Origin: Isohypsibius dastychi
Taxonomy: Eukaryota; Tardigrada; Eutardigrada; Parachela; Isohypsibiidae
Reading direction: 5' to 3'
NCBI GenBank assembly: GCA_034696485.1
Contig: JAQIWT010000661.1
Span: 1-16,584 of the forward strand
Length of the DNA stretch: 16,584 bases
In this document: positions 10,301 through 16,584 of the stretch, piece by piece
How positions within the stretch are numbered: position 1 is the stretch's first letter
Layout: each line of letters begins with the position of its first letter
The notes under the pieces: model-generated
What the model was told of the DNA's origin: nothing
Database searches by the model: none
Seen by the model: the letters and a program-made list of their open reading frames with translations, nothing else
Position numbers and translations under genes: made by a program

Positions 10301-10684
10301 CCACATTGTGACCAGCGACCCTTGAGACGGGAATTGGCGACGATATCCTGGACTTCCACTTGTTCCAAGCAAATGTGTACGTTCTTCGTTTGTTGGTGAA
10401 TAGGAAAGATGGAATGCAGCTCGATTCGGAGGCTCCAGAACGCTGCTGCAAAAACAGAAGACCCAAAAATGAAAATTTGCGAGGAAGTCCGAACACGACA
10501 TGGATACAGAATAGAATCGATAAATCGCAAAAGTAGTTGAAAAAAATTAATTCCCAAACAAGATTAACAGAATTTACCAGCTATAAGATCGGGTCCGAAA
10601 CGTAATGCGAACTGGACTTCCCAAAACAGATTTCCCAGGAGATACATTTGTCGAGGCTGTTTGGTTGTCATTGTCGTCTTCCAT
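7379..10684 (-). CDS. SLC38A9: SLC38A9-type lysosomal amino-acid transporter/arginine sensor
   Basis: Nine minus-strand exons join in frame to 493 residues: 10684-10578, 10445-10305, 10252-10189, 10125-9858, 9688-9413, 8673-8462, 8399-8251, 8109-8020 and 7553-7379. About 82 soluble N-terminal residues precede TM1, which reads SLVTIFSIWSTLVGTTILTV then PWAISQAG. This matches, from memory, the human SLC38A9 SLVTIF.IWNTMMGTSILSIPW segment. About eleven hydrophobic spans follow. The loop around 195-230 carries N-glycosylation sequons (NST, NES), as expected for the luminal loop. LVHNVII, ARLLMFFQIVTLFPLL and NVCLVAACLLFAGLYPRIG match the later helices. Known role: lysosomal arginine sensing for Rag/mTORC1 and amino-acid efflux. 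The start is uncertain: an in-frame ATG at 10732 would add 16 residues. Introns are 52-169 bases except 739 (9412-8674) and 466 (8019-7554). Confidence 0.9.
7554..8019 (-). other. Long last intron of the SLC38A9-type gene
   Basis: 466 bases without a supported gene. It contains a short inverted repeat, CAATGCAT at 7898-7905 and ATGCATTG at 7936-7943, which could form an 8-bp stem with a 30-base loop. Open frames here look non-coding. Confidence 0.6.
8674..9412 (-). other. Longest intron (739 bases) of the SLC38A9-type gene
   Basis: Intron between the exon ending NVAGVNLLG and the exon starting EVKSSFPALSG. It is AT-rich, with no recognisable gene, tRNA or repeat. The open frame at 8713-8901 (-) has no family resemblance and is probably chance. 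Confidence 0.6.
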
Positions 10685-11416
10685 AGCCAGCAAGAGTTTC
10701 GAGTCTCCGTACCGAGATAATTCGATGAACATGAACAATACTAGACGAAACTTCGGTTGCAAACAAGCTGGGGAAAAAACTGAAAACAAACCGAGAAATC
10801 TGAAAAGATGCAAGCAGTTCCATTTCCGATTTGTGAATCTCCAGAGAATGCTAATGGACCTGGGATTGCAGTCGATAGCCAGTGGCCAGCATCGAAATGG
10901 AAGTCTTTGTTGGTAAATGGAATGTCCATGAAACGAACCAAATGAACTTCCACCATTTACAAGTTGAAACAGAATCAACAAGTTCAGCTCTTTTGTGAAA
11001 ATTCATTTTTCTTCGCGGAACTTTCGTGAGATTTTTTAACGGCCCAGTACTACATGCGTTCCTCAGAATCTGGAACCTTACTTTCAGGATCTTGAGCGGT
11101 ACGCCGTTGTTCAGTTCATCAAATGTTTGCCACTGCATATTGATCATTTTAACATCGCTTCATTTGGATTTCTTTATTTATCGCTCATTTAATTATCTGA
11201 GCGTGAGTTACTGAGGATTTTCGATTAGAAAATTTTCGGATTATTCTTTAGATGATTTCTGATGTTTATTTCCTGTGTTTTCACAGGGTTCAAAGGCGAT
11301 ATTCATTGTGGGGAATTGGGATTCTCTCAACATTGGATTTATTTTTATTTTTATGGATTTCTAGTTGGACGACGATTCGTCGAACTACTTGCAGTTTCTG
11401 ATATTTATTGGAGAAA
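10685..11416. promoter_or_regulatory. Head-to-head interval between SLC38A9-type and endonuclease G genes
   Basis: Divergent region carrying both promoters. On the minus strand, 11147-11082 looks like a small coding exon (MINMQWQTFDELNNGV..., donor GTAAGG, phase 0), but I found no acceptor joining it in frame to the transporter. A possible trans- or cis-splice acceptor (TTTTTTCCCCAG) lies just before 10768. On the plus strand, GTGAGT at 11203 and TTTTCACAG at 11278-11286 would make an 84-base 5'-UTR intron for the endonuclease gene. Several other open frames overlap here; I judge them chance. Confidence 0.45.
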
Positions 11417-13277
11417 ATGGCGGTTCCCAGGAAATTTGTTGCTGCAGCCACAGCAGTTGCAGCTGCGACGGGAGTTGGTGGATATTTGTGGGGTTCAAAA
11501 GGCTCTCCATTTTCTGGGATGTTTCCAGCTGGCTTCACTCAAGTTAGCGCTGACGTAAAGGATCAGATTCAGATCACCACATCCACCACGGTTGTTGCAT
11601 TTGAAGAAGGAAACACAGCGACGACCACGCAGCTGCAGCCGTTCAGTCCACAGACATCTTTGACAGTTGGACCTCATCGAACTTCAGAAATTATGCGATT
11701 CGGATTTCCGACGACGGATACAGTCAGATCAAGAAGTGATTATGTTCTTGCGTACGACAGGTAATAAAATATTGTACGAGAAAAGAAAAAAAATTTACCG
11801 AGAAATCAGATGAAACTGGAGAACGTGTTGTTTCTCATTTTGATTTTTTGTTTACAGAAAAAATCGAACCGCTCTTTGGGTTGCTGAACATTTGACTGCT
11901 GAGAGATTGAAAGATCACAGCAAGGCCACGAGAACGGAAGACTTCAAGGAAGATCCGTAAGTTTGTAAGGAATTTCCCGGCCGGAAGCTGGCTGGAAGGT
12001 TTTCTGGATGATTTTTTGTATGATCATTCCTTGTTATTTTTTGAACTGATGTAGAAAGCCTTGTGTTTTGATATTTATGGAATATACATTTACAGAGAGA
12101 GTCACAGTTAGGGAATAAATAAAGAGCTGGATTTATTTATGGATTTTGTTTCTCGTGCCAAAATTTCGCTTGAAAAAATTAGAAAGTAAACTGAAATATA
12201 ATTTTCGTTGTGCTTGGAAATTTGTGTTCGTCATTATTGTTCCTTATCGTTTAGGAGCATCCATCCTTTCTTCCGATCAACGAACATGGACTATTTGAAG
12301 AGCGGTTTTGATCGGGGACATTTGGCTGCTGCTGGGAATCACTGGATATCTCAAGAATCGAAAAACGAAACATTCTACCTCACAAATATCTCTCCCCAGG
12401 TAAAACTTCCTAATATTCTCAGCGAAATCTTGTTAAAACAGTCAATTTTTCAGGTCGGTCCTGGATTCAATCGAGGTAGAAATAAAATACTTTCTTCTTG
12501 GTTTTTTTTGTGGCAGTATTTCTTTATTTTTAAAAAGATGCCTGGAATAAACTGGAGCAATACACTCGCCACAGGACGAAATCTTGCAGCAATGTCTTCG
12601 TGATGACTGGCCCATTGTATCTTCCAAGACTTCTGGAGGACGGGAAGATGTATATAAAGTATCAAGTGATCGGACCAAATAACGTCGCAGTTCCAACTCA
12701 TTTCTTCAAGGTGAGTCATTTTCTTTAAGGTGCCTAAGCACTGCTGATTTACTAAAATTTGATAAAATATTTATGATAGTTTTCACGAAGACGTTTTTAT
12801 TTCGGAATGTGATTTTTTCGAAGAATTGTTACTTGTTAGGTTTGAATTGCTGGTTTGGCTTGAATTTCATTGAATGGAAAGCAGTGTCAGGTTTGTAGAC
12901 AGACCTGTTCTGTTGCGGTCTTGGCTTTATTCGTATTTGGTCTAAACAGCCGTTTTCAAGGTTTTTGGAACTTGTGCTCCGGAATTCTCTTATTTCACCC
13001 ACGTCTTTTATTTCTTAGGCGTTGCTTTGTCAGACAAATACGGGAGATTATCATTTGGAATGCTTCGTGATGCCGAACAAGGCAATTGATGCCGGCATTC
13101 CGCTCCAGGTGTGTGTTACCTTTTCATTCCACGTCATAAAAAACGAGTTTTCTTGACATCTACTTTTTTCAGTCATTCCAAGTTCCTCCAGATTCAGTCG
13201 AGCGTGCAGCGGGATTTCATTTGTTCGAAGGGCTTCCCAGGAGTGCTATGGCTACTATCAACGGAAAGAAACCCTAA
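11417..13277 (+). CDS. cps-6: Endonuclease G (mitochondrial DNA/RNA non-specific endonuclease)
   Basis: Seven exons join in frame to 325 residues: 11417-11760, 11858-11956, 12255-12399, 12454-12475, 12538-12710, 13019-13108 and 13173-13277. The ATG at 11417 follows AAA and an in-frame TGA, so the start is firm. The N-terminus (MAVPRKFVAAATAVAAATG) is basic then alanine-rich and hydrophobic, as for mitochondrial import. The catalytic DRGHLAAA motif is at 167-174 with His170; the metal-binding Asn is expected at 192 in LTNISPQ. Downstream, FVMTGPLYLPR, YIKYQVIG and VAVPTHFFK match the EndoG fold. Known role: a beta-beta-alpha-metal nuclease of the mitochondrial intermembrane space that cuts DNA in apoptosis and paternal mitochondrial clearance; the C. 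elegans orthologue is cps-6. Oddities: a 22-base exon (12454-12475), and the following acceptor is A-rich (TTTTTAAAAAG) but is the only one keeping the frame open. Confidence 0.94.
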
Positions 13278-13483
13278 GCCAGGTTATTCTTCATTTCTCA
13301 GCTCAACATTGCTCAACTCCTTAATTTATTATTTATTCACTGGTCAAACATTTTTGTTATATTCGGAACGACCATGCATGCTTCGTATTTACAAATTATG
13401 TTGTTGTTTTTTGGGATTGAGCTTGTTCCACAAGGCATTCAGAAACAAACATTCATTTTCTTGATTATTCTTGAAGTCTTCAG
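13278..13483. other. Short gap between EndoG and the receptor remnant
   Basis: About 200 bases holding the EndoG 3'-UTR. There is no exact AATAAA. A hydrophobic open stretch at about 13350-13464 could be read as a membrane segment but does not splice into the receptor remnant. The gap is far too small for the missing four or five helices of that receptor. Confidence 0.5.
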
Positions 13484-14492
13484 CGAGAGCTAGATCATCT
13501 ATTAAAATCCAATCAGTCCGGAAACGTTCAGTGTTGCGCACGTCATACGTAAGTGGTTCTGAGGATGATTTTTATCACCTGACATCAAAATATAAGTCGA
13601 ATTACAGTAGCTTGTTCAGTGACTGCACACAGAAGTAAACAGAAGTAACGAAACACTGGTCGTGACCTTTGATTTGCGGAACATCAGCAGTGACATGACC
13701 ACTGATTTTCTATTTCAGTAATCGAGATTGAAATCAGCTTGTTCATACTCGGAATCCCTGAGACTGTTCACGTTCATCTAGAAAAATGGGGGGGGACTCA
13801 CTACGTACGTTTCTAGCGAAAATTTCGAGTTCGTCTTTATTCAGCTGATCACCTGCTGTCCCACTCTAGTTCTTCAACTGTCCAACTTCATAACTATGAT
13901 GAAAGATGGCAGACTGACCAGTAATGACTATGCACTGGTCATCTGGGTCGTATGCCTGGTTTTCGTAATTGCCTCTATTTTCTGCGCGGGAACACAAATC
14001 AACCAAAAAGTACAACTTTGGAATTTGCTGTTTCAGAGGATAGCCACCTTTATGTGATATGTAGACTCATAAACCGCTTGAAACTTCGCTGCGTGTTAGG
14101 GTGGATGAGGAGTTGGCAAATTATCCCCGAAACAGCGCCACGGTGAGTTGTCCGTACTTAGTTTGTGTTTTTTGACTTAACTGTGTTTTCGGCGATTTGT
14201 GATTAGCTTCACCTCTTCATCAATCAGCTTACCCAAGTCAGTAGTGGGAATCACATTCCTGGGCGCAGTTGTAGTGACGAAACAATTTGTGTTCACGGTG
14301 AGACATTTCTCCCAGATGTTCGGAGTTGGCGACAAACCTAGGTTGGTTTTGAAAAAGGTTGTTGGAGCTTCTGCATCGTACTTGCTGCTGCTGATCGAAA
14401 TGCAGGATCGGAGCACCAAAGTCTTAATCAGCGTACCGCTGATGATCGAGATCGTCCTGAACCATTCTTCGCAGTGCTCGACAAGAAACTAG
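13484..14492 (+). pseudogene. 3' part of a gustatory-receptor-like (7TM) gene, frameshifted
   Basis: Joined exon blocks: 13484-13548 (tentative), 13817-14009, 14065-14142, 14207-14297 and 14358-14492. The second reads ENFEFVFIQLITCCPTLVLQ, then a membrane span (YALVIWVVCLVFVIASIFC) ending INQK. The third opens THKPL. Together these resemble the IN..AH.PL segment of insect-type Gr/nematode GUR chemoreceptors. Exon four gives LHLFINQLTQVS, then VGITFLGAVVVTKQFVFT one frame over. Exon five gives VVGASASYLLLLIEMQ as the last helix, then a tail to TAG. Phases agree at every join, but exon four is 91 bases and carries one extra base near 14244. The N-terminal helices are missing and do not fit upstream. 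I infer a 5'-truncated, recently inactivated copy. The family call is from motif spacing only; another nematode 7TM family remains possible. Confidence 0.5.
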
Positions 14493-15097
14493 GATGAACC
14501 GATGGTAAATGTTCCTTGATGCCGGTTCCCTGAAATCGCAGTTTTGTACTGAGCCGTTCAAAGGCACTCAACCTGAACAGCCCCCCTCCCCGCTTTAGCA
14601 GGACCTTTAACAAGGCCTTGGTATGGAACATATTTAAAAAAGTGCTCCGAAAGAAAAATGGGTTGAGCTTTCAAGTCGGCAGTGCAGTCCTCATGAGTAA
14701 CAAGCGAAATTTGCAAAACACAGTGATGCTTTGACTTTTCCGTCTCTCCGAATTGCGTACTTTTAGCTGAGTATCGAGACGTGGTTCATTCAGAATTGTT
14801 TGTTTCAGGCAGTTTAAAAGTGAAATAAGTGAGCCGGTTACAACGGAGGGAAATCTCACTCCAGAAGCCACTACTTAGAGCAAAAAAGCAAAAACTACTA
14901 CGCTGTGTTTATTCTGGATTTCAGCATGTGCTGGAATTATACTAAAAAAATGAAAAGTGGCGACGAATGCAAAAAAACCATGGCCATTGAGCGCAATGAC
15001 AAGTTGCTACAACGAAAACCCATGAATCCAGTGAAAATGTGAGAAATGAATATGTCGTCGATCAGAATAAAATACAGGCCAGAGAGACCTGCCGCCT
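14493..15097. other. Region between receptor remnant and kelch gene
   Basis: No recognisable gene. It has a C-rich run near 14580 and a 38-codon open frame at 14926-15042 (+), directly after a TTTCAG. That frame encodes a charged peptide starting MCWNYTKKMKSGDEC and ending in TGA. It has no visible partner exon, so I do not call it a gene. Confidence 0.45.
14908..14913 (-). terminator. AATAAA polyadenylation signal (minus strand)
   Basis: TTTATT on the plus strand gives AATAAA on the minus strand, about 185 bases beyond the TGA of the second kelch gene. Confidence 0.5.
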
Positions 15098-16584
15098 TCA
15101 AGATGATAGAAAGTCAGGCAGGTTATTGATCGCAGCTGAAAAATAAAGATTTATATTACACCACACAATTAGATTCGCAACCAAGCATTACCTCTTGCAA
15201 AATGGAAACCTTCGCTCACTTCCTCCGGACGTGGTAGAGAGCACGGTTTCAACTCGTTCCATCCTGGTAAAGCGCATCGATCTCGAAAGATCTCGAGCCT
15301 CTGATGTGTTTCCTTTGGTGGTGTTTCTTCCATGAGTTGGAACTCGAGAATCGAGTCCTTGATGAGAACCGATTGATGAAGATCAGGAGATACCATCACT
15401 ATTGTGTGCATCAGTTGTCCCGATTCCAAGCAAACCAAAAACTTCCTCTTTCCATCTGCGAAACAGAATTTTTTTTGTGCCATGGGAAATGTTTTCAGAA
15501 CCAGTGCCTCGATGCCGATTTAATCAGTTCAAAGGATGAGAAACGTTTTTCGATCAAAATGAATTGAACGGTATGACGTTGATCGGATCACGTACCATAA
15601 AGTAGAGCTTGCCCGGCATCATTAACCATGAACCGCTCGCAATTCCGCAAACTGTCAGCAGGAATGTCGATCTTCACTTTGCTCAGCTTCCCAGTTCTGG
15701 CATCGAATCGAATCAGCTTCGGACTCCCATATTTATCAAGGAAAAAGATTGAGCTCAGCACAGCGCTCACTCCATGGCTGCATTCGATGTCTAGCTGTCT
15801 CTCAAACTTGACTTTGGAGGTCTTCAGGTCCAGACATTCAATGGCGATATCATTTTTGTAGAAAACAGTAAGACACATCATCTCAGCCAGGACACTGACG
15901 GAGGTACTCACTAATTGAAGAAAAACATTTACCAGTGATGATGGGGTAAAGATGAAAAGGTGCACATAGAAATCAGATGAAAATAGAGTTATTCTTCGGT
16001 AGACTAATTACACGCTTTACCTCTTTTCCAATCAGTTGACCCATATTCCAAAACGATATCCCAGCAATAATTTGAAACGTTCAATCGCAGTAAATAGAAA
16101 CATCCCGATGTGTGGCAACATTCAGTTTTCCAAACAGTGTAAAAAGCCCCATCGTCGCTGTCAACAACCTCCACGTCGTTGCGATCATATTCGTCTCCAC
16201 AATCACTGCATACCAACTTTGGACACTTTGGCAGGACCTTGATTTTTCGTGATATGATATCTAAAAGGAGTGGGGATTCTCCTTCTTCGTAAGAAATCAG
16301 GACACCAGCGCTCATTCCTGAAACTCTTGTTAGTGCATTTGACAATCATGGACGTGACCCAACTCACCTCCGCTTCTTGAGGCAGTTTCCGGCTTGTCTG
16401 ATTTCTTGCCTCCATTTGACTTGAGTTTTCTGTTGGGATCTTTAACCTGTGCGCTTGATGGATTTTGTTCAACATGCTTCCGTCGAAATCGCGACTCAAG
16501 CTCAGGCATACAGTCATCACGAGAAGAATCCATAGAGACCCACCGACTAAGTGCTCGTATAACTTCCGTTTCAGGGCCGAGATA
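15098..16584 (-). CDS. BACK-Kelch protein with degenerate blades, N-terminus beyond the window
   Basis: Minus-strand exons 16584-16368 (open to the edge), 16317-16021, 15910-15596, 15455-15192 and 15135-15098 join in frame. All four introns are phase 1 (50-140 bases). 376 residues are visible. An ATG at 16533 could pass for the start, but the frame stays open to the edge and reads ETEVIRALSRWVSMDSSRDD. This matches the BACK helix of the kelch gene at 2750 (NAIFEVVEKWVAHDIGNR), so the gene very likely continues upstream with a BTB domain. A basic linker ends in Gly at a phase-1 intron, as in that paralogue. About 300 residues of propeller-like repeats follow, for example LIRFDARTGKLSKVKIDIP, but the double glycines of canonical kelch blades are missing. 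Cys-rich stretches (CSDCGDE, CCHTSGC) are unusual. The last exon adds only about 12 residues. Likely a diverged CUL3 substrate adaptor. Confidence 0.75.

Noticed and set aside
13720-13816. Exon starting after CTATTTCAG near 13721 in the receptor remnant
   Set aside because: It brings a stop within four codons when joined to the preceding block; skipping to 13817 keeps the frame open.
13990-14040. A 27-base intron ending at TTTCAG (14010-14036)
   Set aside because: Too short for splicing. The 55-base intron ending at 14064 gives an in-frame join and the THKPL motif.
1-16584. CRISPR arrays, operons with ribosome binding sites, phage or plasmid genes
   Set aside because: None present; spliced genes show this is eukaryotic DNA.

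Overview
This is eukaryotic DNA with a nematode look, most likely Caenorhabditis or a close relative but not a gene-for-gene match I can name. The signs are many short introns (about 50-65 bases) with TTTTCAG/TTTCAG acceptors, closely packed genes on both strands, AT-rich introns, and proteins typical of worms. All gene models below were spliced by eye, using GT/AG sites, reading-frame continuity and fit to protein families.

Layout from left to right. 1-1239: non-coding, repeat-rich DNA with a palindrome, an inverted repeat built on an ATCGGCTTCT unit, and a hairpin. 1240-1938 (+): an exon series with good splice sites whose frames do not join, probably a decaying gene. 2284-2315: a perfect 32-bp palindrome. 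2750-4912 (-): a complete 582-residue BTB-BACK-Kelch protein. About 5566-7024 (+): a serine-rich, acidic-tailed protein of unknown function with an unresolved 5' end. 7379-10684 (-): a complete SLC38A9-type lysosomal amino-acid transporter/sensor, about 493 residues. 11417-13277 (+): a complete endonuclease G (CPS-6 type), 325 residues, head-to-head with the transporter. 13484-14492 (+): the 3' part of a gustatory-receptor-like 7TM gene with a one-base frameshift, probably a pseudogene. 15098-16584 (-): a second BACK-Kelch protein, running off the right edge, with degenerate kelch blades.

The genes do not form an obvious pathway. The two kelch genes share strand, a linker intron position and phase-1 introns, so they are likely diverged paralogues of a CUL3-adaptor family. 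SLC38A9 (lysosome, arginine/mTORC1 signalling) and endonuclease G (mitochondrion, DNA degradation) share only a roughly 0.7-kb divergent promoter interval. I found no convincing new multi-gene system. The items most worth a second look are the truncated chemoreceptor, the palindrome and hairpin structures, the broken gene near 1.2-1.9 kb, and the divergent second kelch gene.
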